Below are positions 35,076 through 46,500 of a stretch of 64,000 bases of DNA, piece by piece. The notes under the pieces are model-generated. The model saw only the letters and a program-made list of their open reading frames with translations. It made no database searches and had not been told where the DNA came from. Source of the stretch: Puffinus mauretanicus (lineage: Eukaryota; Chordata; Aves; Procellariiformes; Procellariidae). Where the stretch lies: positions 2,170,001 to 2,234,000 of the forward strand of contig JAJKFH010000052.1 in the NCBI GenBank assembly GCA_023333565.1. The letters run 5' to 3'. Made by a program: the position numbers and the translations under genes. The first letter of the stretch is position 1. Each line of letters begins with the position of its first letter.

Positions 35076-37560
35076 CTAAAATGAGATAGAGAAGAATATT
35101 TAAAATGTGTTTACAAGTGTTTGACAGTTCAAGATTTTCTTCATTTTGGTTAGGTTGGGATAAGTTACGTGGACCAGAGCAGAGAAACAATTCAGAGTCT
35201 CCTGTAGGCTTTCACAGGAAGCTGTAAATCTCTCTAGAATCTCAGAAACTTTTTACTTTTAAATATTTCAAATATCTTTCAGTTCCTGCCTGGTCCCCAG
35301 ATGAAATCAGTGTGTAAGCCCAGTCACAGTAGCAAGGCTTGTGACTTCCCGCTGAGGTCAGGTGAGGAAGCTAGGAGCCCTCATGGGGCACGCGTAAACA
35401 TGGGTAACTTCTTGTGAAAGTTACGGCTTAAATACTGTTTTCTCATTATAGCGATGGATTCACAGAGCATCTGGGCCAGTGCATTTATTAGTAGAGACAA
35501 TACTGCTATTCAAAGAAATTGCTGTTTGGGAGAACTTTGTCAAAGTTGTGTGTGTGAGAGCCAGTGCCTTTTTCTATCCTTTACATCTACCGCTATGCTA
35601 CTTTTGTGACTCTGGAGGGAGAATTGGTACTTACTCTCTAAAGTTTGGTTTTCTTGGTGCACAGGCAGGACAGTCAAACCCTCTGCAGAAACTTTCAGCT
35701 TGGGCAGCTTTGCTGTTATAACACAATTCGACATCCTTGCTAGAACCACTGGAAATAAAAAGAAGTTTTAAAGCCAGATGTTTGTTTCTGTATAAACTGA
35801 AGAACCAGAAGCAGTTGAAGGCTAGAATTACTTGCACGCTGACACAGTTGGCAACAGGTGGCAGCGTACCTGGCAATTTGCAGTAAAGTACTAGAGACAG
35901 TGAGTTTTCTTGCTTGTATGCAATTTCCCAATGTACAGAATTTTCTATATGTATTAATATTGGAAACTGTATTTGCCAAAACCTCCTGGCCTTCCCAAAA
36001 GAAGGGAAAACAACAACATGGAATTGTTCCAAAACCTGAAGCTTTCAGTAGTGTTAATTCATTCTGGATCATTACTTTCTCCTAGGTCCTTTTTTTTTTT
36101 TTTTTTTTTTTTTGTAATAGAAAGGTACAAATAGTCTTTTTTAATAACTGCTAAGGTATCAGCTATATGAAATTGAAGACTGCCATCCTCTGACATACCT
36201 AAACACGTATTTGCTACATTGAACTTTTTACCTTTTTCTCTAAGAATAAATTTTCTCTGAAACTTTTTTCTGTGGCATGTTAGTAAAACACATGTGTGGC
36301 TGATAGCAGGTTTCCTGTCTGCCCTGGCGACGACTTTCAGGTTCTGCAGGGTACATTTCTCTACTGTCTGGTTTGTGAAATCTCCATGCATCTTCTCCAA
36401 ATACAGCAGATTTACTTGCACGGGGTGTTGAAGACTAAAGCATTCCAGAGTGATGACTTTTTGGGTTCTGCTTAACTTCCCCTTGGTTGCTGCTATCCCA
36501 GGGGCTGGAAGAGGATAAGAAACATTCGAAATGGCTTCCTTTAAATTATTTGCAATTCTTGTTGCAAAAGGTTCAGGCCAGCAGAGTTGGCTGTGAGGGA
36601 TGTACTGCTGTAAAGGAATTTCAGAGACAGCTTGTGTTAATGTTACCGTAAGGAAAATTCAAGCAGGTTCTCTGTGTGTAATCCCTTTGGTGGTTCTTTT
36701 TTGTTGGACTAGCTTTATTCTTAATGCTCAAGCACAGTAAGTTGTTAAACTCTGGAGGACAACATTCACACTGTCTAACTTCATAGCAACATCTTCCTGT
36801 GGGCAACTCCCTGAATAGTTGACAGACAGACCCCTCTGTTTGGGGTCCCTGTTGCCCTTGGGGACTCAAAAGGTTCTGTGGGAGCTGAGGCCCTTAATTG
36901 AGGCGCTCAGATGCTGAAATCTGAAAGTTTCAGATTTTATGCATAATTTCTGATGGCAAGTGACACGAACCCATCAAAGATTACTATAATGGTCTCTCTG
37001 TTTTTTAGCAAAACAGCTAAAATTTTGCTTGACCTCTTGCATTCTTTTTGGTCAGGTGGCTGAGGAATAGCTGAGACAGCTGAAAATGTTAACCACACCA
37101 TTAAGAGCCCTGACAGCTTTCTTCTTCCATTGACTCCTTACCTTGCAGGAAGATGTTCAGGCTTCTTACGCTGCCAGATATTTCTGAGGCATTTTCCACA
37201 TGACATTTGTAGTCTCTGGGGTCTGAGGGAATGGAGTGAATGATGAACCACTTTTAATTACAATGCTCAGTTAAGTCAGTACTACCCTCTTTTAGTAACT
37301 AATTTTAAATGTCAATGTTTTGCTTACAGCAAAGGTGCAAGAATTTGAGGTGAGGGCGTGTGGATTAAAGACTTAGTTCAGCATATGGTAGGGGAGAGAA
37401 AGTTAACATGCAAAGATGTATTTATTCCTAATATTATGTAAGTTTGTCTCGTACAAAATCCTTAGTTTTAGTCAGTTAGAACTTGCAAGTATGTGAACAA
37501 CTCACCTTTTCTGCTGAGATTGTGAGCAAACACTAAGCCAAATATTAATATTGTGAGCAT
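34936..37560 (-). CDS. C17orf78: bird orthologue of C17orf78, single-pass membrane protein; five exons, C-terminus unresolved
   Basis: Function unknown in any species, as far as I recall. Coding exons 37506-37560, 37142-37222, 36232-36504, 35635-35748 and 34936-35075 join in frame to 221 codons (human about 275). Visible features: hydrophobic signal peptide (MLTILIFGLVFA, residues 1-12); N-glycosylation sequons NAS at 29-31, an NQT in exon 3 and another in exon 4; paired cysteines in the ectodomain; one membrane span at about residues 197-216, with the pattern RQK-S-IV-K before it and IVFVI-E-PC at its end, nearly the same as in human C17orf78. Identification also rests on the start (M-TIL-F-L) and on VQVNLLYLEK in exon 3. 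Position and orientation between ACACA and TADA2A match human. If intron 5 were retained, the frame would end four codons on. Divergence is far higher than in TADA2A. Confidence 0.88.
35635..35748 (-). CDS. C17orf78: C17orf78 coding exon 4 (stalk)
   Basis: 114 nt, residues 138-174, a poorly conserved stalk with one Cys and an NQT sequon close to its end. The phase fits both neighbours, the acceptor ends TTTCCAG and the donor is GTAAGT. Supported mainly by splice signals and frame. Confidence 0.75.
36090..36113 (+). repeat. T24 homopolymer
   Basis: Uninterrupted run of 24 T in C17orf78 intron 3, about 120 nt after exon 3 in the gene's direction (A-run on the gene's strand). Confidence 0.95.
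36232..36504 (-). CDS. C17orf78: C17orf78 coding exon 3 (main ectodomain exon)
   Basis: 273 nt, residues 47-136. It includes ITLEC, VQVNLLYLEK and LQNLKVVARADRK, which align with the human ectodomain. It has four cysteines and an NQT sequon. The acceptor ends TCTTCCAG and the donor is GTAAAA. Confidence 0.87.
37142..37222 (-). CDS. C17orf78: C17orf78 coding exon 2
   Basis: 81 nt, residues 20-45. The split codon makes KDPRD, matching KDLRD in human. It contains Cys25 and the sequon N29-A-S. The acceptor ends CCCTCAG and the donor is GTAAGG. Confidence 0.85.
37506..37560 (-). CDS. C17orf78: C17orf78 coding exon 1 (signal peptide)
   Basis: 55 nt: ATG at 37560-37558, 18 codons plus one base, donor GTGAGT. 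It encodes MLTILIFGLVFAHNLSRK, a typical signal peptide that aligns with the human start. A TATA-like minus-strand AGATAAAAAG about 30 nt upstream (37591-37600) may position transcription close to the ATG. Confidence 0.85.
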
Positions 37561-40500
37561 AATTATATCTTCTCTTGATAATCTCGAAGCCCTTTTTATC
37601 TTTACTGCTTCCTTTGAATAATGTTGTAAAGGTGTTTAAGCAGATACCGAGCTGATTAGTAGAGATCCCCGAATAGCTCTGTAATCATATATTCCTGTTC
37701 AAAACTCCTGCACCTTTAACCTGGTCAACATATGGAGGGTTTAAAGTTAGAGCCTTAATTCACTGTAGATCGTACTAACTTCTAGTTTTCATCCAGTCAG
37801 GAGAGATATGGAATTTGGTAAAAAATGGACCTGAAAAAAAATCTTACCTGTCGGTCAATCTCCTTTCAATAGGTGTGTCACAAATTAACCCTGGTCCTGA
37901 ACACGAGTCCCAGAGTTAAGCACTGAAATGGGTGAAACAGGTAAACACGGCGTCTCGTGGGAGAGGGGTCTGGGGCACGCTGGTTGCCGTGGGGCTGAGC
38001 TCCTTCTAGAATGGGGCCCCATGGCAGCCGCCCCATTGCTGAGGGGCAAACAGAACCCCTTCCTAAAGCCTTCTCCCCCAAAGAGAGGGTCCTTAGCAAG
38101 CTCCTGAGAGCCGCAGGGAGCTGCGGCGGGGCTTGAGCCTGCCCAGAACCTGAATACCCGCGGGCCTAGGGCGAACCTTGCTGCACAAGCGTGGCTAAAT
38201 ATGCCATGCCACTTGGGTGGAGTAACACCAGCACCATCCTTCAGCCGGCATTGCCTGCCCTCACAGGTCTAGGGCAGCTCCAGACGGGGGCAAGGACAGT
38301 GCTGCAAAGGGTCACAAGCGCTGGGAGGGATTTCCACCGGAGCTCTGGCACAGGGAGAAATGATGTCAAGCAGGCTGGTTCCAGGCCATTTTGGGCTTTT
38401 TAGATTATTGATAAAGCCTAAACCTGCTTAGGAAATGAAGGTAGCCTGTGATTACCTGCCGGCCCTGGTGCAGGTTGCCCCCAGGAGCTAGGAGGGAGCC
38501 CAGGCTAAGCCCCACGTGCTGCTGGGTGAAATGCAATAGCTCTCGGGGGCAGCTGTGCCCAGCAAATTCAAAGCAATACATAAAGGCAGCATCCAGAAAT
38601 AAGAGGGAAAATTATCAGGCTACTGCCTGCAGCTTTAATCAAAAAGTCCTGGTGAGATTCCTTTAGGCTGTTGGGGCGATCGGTTTTGTAGAACTGGCAT
38701 TTTCTGTATTAGACACAAGGTGGCGATGGAAATCACTTTTTCCTCCAAAGCCTCTGGCTTTTAAATGCTGAATAACCACAGGTTTATGTCCCCGATCACA
38801 GAGGGAAGGATAGAATATTGTTCCATCTAAAATAACCCCAGACGTTTCAAATGACCGATACTCTAGAGACTTAAGAAAACTGGTAATGCCAGAAAGTTTA
38901 AAAAGAGAGCAAATGGAGTGGCAAGGGCTTGCATGTCAATATTTATTTTGCATGCCTATTTTGTTTAGATATTCATGGTGGGATGAATTTTAGTATAAAT
39001 ATTTAATATTTACAATCTATCAGTGGTATAAAAAACAGATTCTCATTGCAATTGCCTCTTCTGCAGGTATGGAGGCTGTGTTTTTTATTTTAGTGTATTC
39101 AGCTGCTTTAGTTCAATGATTTTTTTCAATTAAAATTGAAAAGCCAATAATGGAATTAAAAAAAACAACACTATGGTAAAGCTGTGAAAAGATAAGATAG
39201 TTCTAGAATCTCAAATAGCATGGCTAGTGTGAGATACATTTGATCTGCTCCATACCTAGGAGGACTTCCTGATAAGTTGCCTCATATTGATGATTGTGTT
39301 AAGTATTTTTCTGAAGTGCTGTGTTTGTTCATAACTGACATCCAGTTACCATAAACTGCAGCTTGACACCAACCATGAAGAATGAATGTAGAATAAGGAT
39401 AGCATTCACCATATTCCAGTGTAAAAAAAAATAAGAATGTGAATCTTTCTGAGAAGTATAAACCCCCATGCAATCCCCCCCCCCAAGTGTAGTACAAAGA
39501 ATACGTAGCTGCAAATCAACACATTTAAATGCTTATCCAGTTGAATGAATCTTTTATTTTGGAAATAGTATACTAATGCAAAATAAAATAAAAATGTTCA
39601 CTCACATTTCTGTGCTTGTGAAATGTAGTGCATAGATCTCCAAGGCAGGCCTATTAGGATCCTTTATAAAAGAGGATTTCATCATCTTGTCAATAAGTGT
39701 GTTCTCACTCAGCTGATCAGAAATGTCTTATCCAAACTTTCTTTTTTAAAGAAAGTTTGGATAAGACACTTCAATTCTGTATCCTTTTTTTAAGGATGTA
39801 TTTCCATACCTAATAATTTTTATGCAACTTTCTCAAGGTAGAGATCATTAGGAATCCAAAATTCCTCAGCCTGTAAATAAAAATTCAAAATGTTGGGAAG
39901 AGAATTAGATTATAAATAATTTCAAACAACTAAATGTTTATTTTTAATGCAGTTATTCAGTACTGTTACTAAATATTCACCATCCCATCTACAGTTTCAC
40001 TTTCTGATTAGTTCTGCTGCTTCTCTTCCTGGATTGGGAATGCCGAGACAAGCCTAACTTTGCAGTTCTACAAGACGATATAGGGCGCTTCCTGAAGCTG
40101 TAAGAAAACTTAGGACCAATAACAGCACATCTTGTGAAGTCAGTTAGCGATGGCAGCTAACCTGCTAACTGGAGAGAATCAGGTATTTTGTTAGTGATTA
40201 TCCTTGAAAACAGGCAGATATTGTCAGTGTTGCGAGGATTAACATTTCTTTTTTGATGTTTAAAATCTTCTGTAACATTTTCTAAATAGCTAAAACATGA
40301 TTTTGCTTTAAAAAGCTGTCTGACCTTTCTCTCTTTACTTGCCTGCCAGGACGTGAGCTGTGCCAGGATGGATGGCGTCACTAACCCCCCTAACCTAGGA
40401 TGATCTTTCCTGTGTTTGCACTGGTGATGTTATCAGAGCCTGGGGAAGAGATGTGGAACTCTAACCTGGCGTCATAAAAGGTAATAACATTTTCCCTGTA

Positions 40501-42600
40501 TTTTTTTGGAAATTATTTACTTGCATTATTAAGGCTACACGTGCTTTTTTGAGAAAATGGAGGGGGTGTGGGGTTGCACGTGTAAACAATGCATCACTCG
40601 TAAGTCATGTAAGAATACATAATGTACTGTGTCCAATTTCTGAACGTAATAGAAAAAGAGCATGCATTTAACCAACCCCCTCCCCACAAAGCAGAAATAT
40701 GGTTACAGTTCAAAATCTGATAAAACTATTGGAAAGTACATCTGAACTTTGTGAAACAATATGTTTGCATTAAAACACACATTATTGCTGCCCACAATTT
40801 GAAGCTTGAACACGTTTTTAACCAGTCCTTTATAACTACTTTGATCTAGAATTGAGGGAAATTTTGAACCCATTTCTGCTCCTATGTAAGTTAGCAAAAT
40901 TTACCAGGTGTCCTAAATGTGGGATTTGATTCAGCACGGCCAATAATAATTGCTGGGTATTCCTCACCCTGCAGTGTATTCCAAATCAGTTACTGTAATT
41001 CCTCCCAAATTGTCTTTCCTTGTAAAAAGTGTTGCACCAACACTTGTTCGCAGTGAGGCGAGGTTTTCTTGCTGGCTTCAGTGGGTAAGAGCAGGTGTGA
41101 AAGATATAAAGCTCAAAGCTTTTATTTGCTTGTGCAAAATTCACTTAATGGAATATTTTGGGATCTATTCTGTACTGTATGTATATAGGCTGTTAACAGC
41201 CTATGATGTGCACTAGGATCCGTGAAAAAGCCCAACCGTTAATGTTACAATGATAAATGAAGTTCTGCTTTAAGGCCATCAAAGCCAAGGGTGGCCCAGG
41301 GATATTATTACTGTTTAGTTTCAAAAGCACCTTCCAAGTCCATGCTTTAAGTTTAATGTATTTCATTTGCTGTTTTCACACGTTCTTTTCTCTCTTTGCC
41401 CTTGAATGGGAGAGTTGCTACAGGATTTAATTATATGTAGCAATCACTCCTCCAGCAGTATTTGAATAGTATTTATTAACTGAATGGATGAAATGGGCAG
41501 GGCAGACAAGCAGCACGCAGGTTTTAGCATGACCAGAGTACTCAGAACACTAGACGGGATGAACTAAGCACCTGTCGTAATCTCCGATTTTGTAAGTTCA
41601 GTATATAGTTATTATCAGTGATTTAGGACACAATCCCTCAGCATGCCAAGCACTCCCCCGCACTTTGCGTGCGTTGGGATTTAGTACTGTGTATGATTAA
41701 GCTAATGTTGACTAGCCTTCTCTCTTAACTCCTTCATACAAATATTTAAGTGGAGGAAGATTCTTTATGTGAAAGACATCTCTACAGAGATATAAATAAA
41801 AATGTCCATGCCCTGAACAATTTTCCAGATTTAGTCCTGATGGAGGTGGGAACATGGTCTGCTCCCCCAATGATATTATTAACCACAAAACTACAAAGCC
41901 CCAAATAAGATTTTCCAGACGTGTAATACTTGCCTGCAGTAGGCACATATTCCAACATGTGCTCCCAAGTCAGTGTACCGTTTCCTGGTAGAGCACAGTC
42001 TCACATCCCTGCTGACCATTGGCTCAGTCTTGAAACACATTTTAAAAAGAAATTGCCTGGAGTTTTAAACTGAAGTCTGTGGCTGAGGAAATTCGCTGTT
42101 CTGTTATCACTCCCGCTGCTGCAGTGAAGTTTCTGTGAGCCTGAGGCAGCTGAGCCCAGAGCCAGGACAAGCTCTCAGGAGCATCCTCTCAATCCTGGCA
42201 TCACCCTTTATTGGAAGTGCAGGAATAAAGAGCCCAGCACACATATAAATTATACAACAAAACCGTATTTCCCCGTGAAGGAGAGGAAGGTACCGTGACG
42301 TACAGGTGTTGATTCTGTCCCTCTGAGCACTGCAGGAAGGTGCTCAGGGTGACGAGCCCTGCCTGAACAGTGTTTGAATAGACCCCAAACCATCTGCGCA
42401 GATACTTTTATAGCCCCCTGGCACCGCTGCAGGAAGAGGATCTGCCTGCACAGATGACCAGATCCAGTAGCATTAGGAATTAAACATTGCTTTTTCGATT
42501 TAAATTTCAGCAACCCTTTAATGCAGCAGTCTTTAAATGAAACTTAAAAAGTGAAAAAAGCTGAAGGGGTAATTCTTTAAACCAGCGTCCATCTACAGAA
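37561..42600. other. intergenic DNA between C17orf78 and the ACACA CpG island
   Basis: 5 kb between divergently transcribed genes. No exon recognised. It holds a perfect hairpin at 39724-39768, a C10 run at 39475-39484 and AT-rich sequence. Enhancers or an upstream ACACA promoter may be here but nothing specific could be assigned. Confidence 0.6.
39724..39768. repeat. perfect 21-bp inverted repeat, 3-nt loop
   Basis: The left arm 39724-39744 (TGTCTTATCC...CTTT) is the exact reverse complement of 39748-39768, with TTT between. No matching sequence flanks it, and it has no terminator, tRNA or miRNA-precursor length. It may form a cruciform. Confidence 0.97.
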
Positions 42601-43154
42601 CGAGTGGCTAAAGGTCAAAGATCAAGTAGGAAGCGCTCTGGCAGTGCCTGGCCCTGCATCATCTGCTCTGTGCCCGGGAGGGGACAGGTCCGTGTCCAGG
42701 GTGGCGAGGCGCCGGGCCCGGGCCGGGGTCCCTGCTGCTGCACGGCCAGCCGCCGCTCTGGGCGAGGGTCTGGCTGGGTGGGGGTCCTGCTGCCTGCGCC
42801 AGGCCCTGCTGCGGGCTGCCGCCCTGCTGCCGCCCAGCCCGACGTGCCAGGGCTGGGGGTGCCGGGCCTGGCCCCGTGTCCAGGCCTGGCCCCGTGTCCG
42901 GCCCGCTGCACGCACTAGGCCCCACCCAGGCACCGCGGCAGGTTGGGCCCCGTTACCGGCCCCGCTGCGTGTGGGTCCTGCAGCCCCCACCGTGCAGTTT
43001 TCCCCAAAATACAGCAATTTCGGGACAGGAAGGCGCGGGGCCCGCGGGGCAGGCAGGGGGCAGGCAGGGGACGAGGCCCGGCGGCTCCCGGCACGGGTCA
43101 GGGGCGCCCGGGGCTGCGCCAACAGAGGCCTGGGGGGGGTGTGTGCGGGGGTGG

Positions 43155-43179
43155 GTGTGCGCGCGCGTGTGTGTGTGTG
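43155..43179. repeat. 25-nt alternating purine-pyrimidine tract
   Basis: Reads GTGTGCGCGCGCGTGTGTGT and on, with strict purine-pyrimidine alternation. This is a sequence able to adopt Z-DNA, lying about 300 nt upstream of the inferred ACACA start. Confidence 0.9.
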
Positions 43180-43378
43180 AGCAAGCCGAGCCAGCAGCGC
43201 CTCCCCCGCGCCGGGAGCCAGTGGGCGCGCCGAGCCGGCGGCTCAGACCATAGGCGTGTCCTCATTGGGTACGCCCCGCGCGCTCTGCCTGATTGGTCAC
43301 GCCCCCCGCTGTGTTCCCCCCGAGAGCCAATGGGAGCGGCGCAGGGCCGGGCCCGGGAGGGGCGGTGTTAGAGGTGGC

Positions 43379-43394
43379 TGACCTGAGGTAACCT
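43379..43394 (-). promoter_or_regulatory. ACACA: DR4 nuclear receptor element (TR/LXR-RXR type)
   Basis: On the minus strand it reads AGGTTA-CCTC-AGGTCA: two direct half-sites four bases apart, the spacing used by thyroid hormone receptor and LXR with RXR. AGGTTA as first half-site is common in LXR elements. It lies about 90 nt before the inferred start. Chicken ACACA promoter 2 is known to carry a thyroid/LXR element at about this distance. Confidence 0.7.
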
Positions 43395-43399
43395 CTCGC

Positions 43400-43409
43400 A
43401 TCACACCAC
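43400..43409 (+). promoter_or_regulatory. ACACA: SREBP-like sterol response element
   Basis: ATCACACCAC differs from the classical SRE (ATCACCCCAC) at one position. It lies five bases from the DR4 and is flanked by CCAAT and GC boxes, which SREBP needs as partners (NF-Y, Sp1). Confidence 0.65.
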
Positions 43410-43480
43410 CGCGGCGGCGGAACCGTCGCGGGAGGCGGGGCTGGGGGCGGGGCCGCGCGGTGAATGGGCGTGGCCGCGCC

Positions 43481-43554
43481 GCGCCCCCGCCAGCTCCGCT
43501 ACCCAGCGCCAGGCCGGGGGCCCGCCGCGCCTCCGCAGCACCCGGCACCCTGAG
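43481..43554 (+). other. ACACA: ACACA first exon (5' end inferred)
   Basis: The 3' end is fixed by the donor CCCTGAG|GTGAGC after 43554. The start is inferred by placing the SRE about 75 nt upstream, as I remember for chicken promoter 2. An ATG at 43463 runs into a stop at the exon end. The frame that continues into the next exon has no ATG here. Confidence 0.55.
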
Positions 43555-46500
43555 GTGAGCGCCCCGCCCCGCCGGGCCTGCCGCGGGGCTCGGGGCCCGC
43601 GGGATGGGGGCCGCCGCGCTGTGGGGCCGGAGGGGCGCCCGTGGGCCGGGGCCGGGAGCCCCCGGGGGCCGGCGGCGCTCCGCGGGGTGGGGCTGGGCGC
43701 GGGGGAGCGCGGGCCGTGCCGTGCCGTGCCGTGCCGTGCCGTGCCGTGCCGTGCCGTGCCGCCGGCTTTGGCGGCGGCGGGCGCGGTGCTCGGGGGCTGC
43801 TGGCGACCCGGGCCCGCCTTCGGCTCGGGAGCGGTCCCGCTCCGCATGCGGAGGGCGGGAAGGGGGTTTCCAGCCGCGGAGATGCGGCGCGGGCAGCCGC
43901 CCGGCGTGGAGCCGCTGCTGCCGACCGGAAGAGCCGGCCGGTTTCCTCCCGGCTGCCCGCGCCGGAGCGCGGTCTGGTCCGGCCAGCCCAGCCGCGGCGG
44001 GAAGGCCGCCGGAGATCCGCCGTGCAGCGGGTCGTGCCGCACCGGGGGCGTGTGGTTCCCGTGCGCTGCTGGTCTGATCCCTCGTGCGGCCGCCGGTTCC
44101 CCCCCCCCCGGCACCGCAGGGGCTGCGCTGGCTGCTGCTCCAGCACAGAACAACCGGTTGGTTGTGGCTCTGCCTCGTGCCAGTGAGTTAATTCACAAAA
44201 AATAAAATCGAGTGTGTTGGAGCCGCCAAGTCAGCGTAGGACTCGAGCACGAGGCGCTTGCTTTGCCAGCTTAGGCATCCCTCCTCTTCGTTGTCATCCT
44301 TCTTCCGTTTCTGACGGGATTCCGAGATCTTAAGGGAAGAGTTTGGGGCCTGGTTTTTCAGAGAGGCTGGAAGGAGCCCTGGGAGCGCCTTCTGGAAGGT
44401 GCTGCGGGGTGCTTGAAAATAACAAAGTGCTAAAAGATTTGCAGAACAAACGCAATTATTATTCTCGCCTCTCCTTCCGTAGTGTCTCTTAAATCTTCTT
44501 GAGAAAGTTTTAAAATTAAATATACCATGTTAAAAAAAAAAAAGAGTAAAATTATAGTCTCTGCCAATTTTGCAGGCTGTGAATACTTAGCAAACCATTT
44601 AAATTATGCCCAATTCTCTCAAAGACAATGGGATTTACAGAGTCTTGAGTGTTTTAGCAAACTAGGATCTAAATATAGGCTCTTTTGTCTTTATATTCTT
44701 TTTGGAAGGGATACAGACATATTTTACCTGAGGAGACCTAGGAAGCATATATTCCACTTGTATATTTAGCTTTATGTGTCTAATGTTGATACATTAAATC
44801 TGAAAACTAATTAACTAGAACTTCTAACCTGTGGATATATAGTTTGTGAAGTACCTTTCGATGCGTTAGAAGCAAAAGAACTTCGCGGGGTATTTGAGAT
44901 TTGCTGAGAACATTTTAGGATAGGAAGTGAAGCAATGCACAGTTATTAACCAGGAGGCATGGCTCAGGTGGAGCAGAGTTTGAATAGCGGCCCACCGATT
45001 GCGTAGAGATAGAGGCTGGCGAAGTTTTGAGTCTGAGTGAGTCTTAAAATGCAGCGGCAGCTCGCCTAACAGAAGGCAGGCAAGGAGCTCTGCAGGTAAA
45101 TGGTTTGATGCTTGTGGCCTATCTTGGTGCAAAAATCATCTCTTTGCTCTCTCCTGATCTGGAAACTCGCTTCCAGCCCTGGTATAGGTGAGCATGTTGC
45201 TGATTTTTTGTGTTCAGTAAAAGCAATTAAGTAGTTAACTTGTTACACAGATACCATCTAGTTTTACTTTGTTTTTACCTTTTTTGTTCTTTTGTTTTCT
45301 GTTACCTATGTTCATTCAGTTAGGGTGGTGAAAGTACACGTCCATTTCATTGTTTTAAAATTATTTATGTTGATTAGCGATACCACAGATCCCTGGGCTT
45401 TAAAGAGATCTTTAAATAAAACTAGTTTTGTTAATTTCCTTTTTATATGACTTATCAATATTGTAGAGACGCTATTCTGAGTCTTCGAAAGAATTCATTT
45501 TCACTGAAATAATAATGTTCTTTTCAGTAGTGTAATTGTCTTCAGAATGGGGTGGTTTGAAAAAACTAGAAACTTAATTTCCAGCTGACGTTATGTAAGT
45601 TTCATGCCTAAAATGGTCTTAAAGTGAAACTGTTATAAAAACTTCTAATTTACATGTGCATTTCACTGTCAAGCCAAAAATTTTACTAATGATAGTAGTA
45701 GAGCTGTGGAGAAGCGAATTGGGTTTTGTTTCACCTCAGGCAAAACCAGATACGCTACTGTTTGAATACAGATTGCAGAGTTTTCATTGCTTGTAGCGTG
45801 AACACGATTTGGGTCTTAAATACCTTGATATTTGCAGAGCTGGGGAGTTATGAAAGTGCTGTGTATCTTCAGACCTCTAATGTGAGCTGATTTCTGCAGG
45901 AGGAGGGAGGACAGCGTGGCTCGGCTTCTGTAAAGATTCAACTGTGATTAGACATATTTATGTAACTGAGCAGGCTCGGAGTGCATGATGTTACCCGTTC
46001 TTAAATCTTTGCAGGATCGAATTCTCAGTCTGTATCCTTCCGTAAATTACAGGGTTTTTTCAGTCTCTCTGCAAAAGTTAGCCTGTTTGGCAGGCTATTG
46101 ACACCTGCAAAAATAAGTGTAGGGGCTCTATATAGTTGAGGATCCAGATAATTTTGTTTTTTAGGGTCTAGTTCAACATTATTAAAACAAACAGTACATC
46201 TGCTAAGGTTAGTGGTACACAAACGTCTTGGCGGTCAGCTGAATTCAAGATGCTTGTTAGAAACTATGGCAGTTACGTTTCAGACAGCGAATACAGTGTG
46301 CAGGGGTTTGGTGAGACTTGCGCATTCTGTTTGCGGCATTGAAAGCAAAAAGCTTCTTTGAGGAGATCTCTGAGAAAGTCTGCATTTCATTTGGTCCCAG
46401 ACAATGCTGAAATTAATTTAAATATGAATAACGAATTTCAGCATGCTAGGAACAAGCTGAGCTTATGTCTAATTCAGTGCAATGTTGAGTTATCAGCTGA

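Larger units (their letters stand above)
42600..44165 (+). promoter_or_regulatory. ACACA: ACACA CpG-island promoter
   Basis: About 1.5 kb of very GC/CpG-rich DNA around the first exon. Three CCAAT boxes (43264-43268 and 43292-43296 as ATTGG, 43327-43331 as CCAAT) and several GC boxes (for example 43443-43454) lie within 250 nt upstream of the first exon; there is no TATA box. A duplicated 19-nt unit lies around 42865-42903. The arrangement fits the broadly active lipogenic promoter (promoter 2) described for chicken ACACA. Confidence 0.8.

Noticed and set aside
42604..44205. Long open frames on both strands (up to 250 codons) in the ACACA CpG island
   Set aside because: Same reason: all frames open together in CpG-rich DNA, with low-complexity translations.
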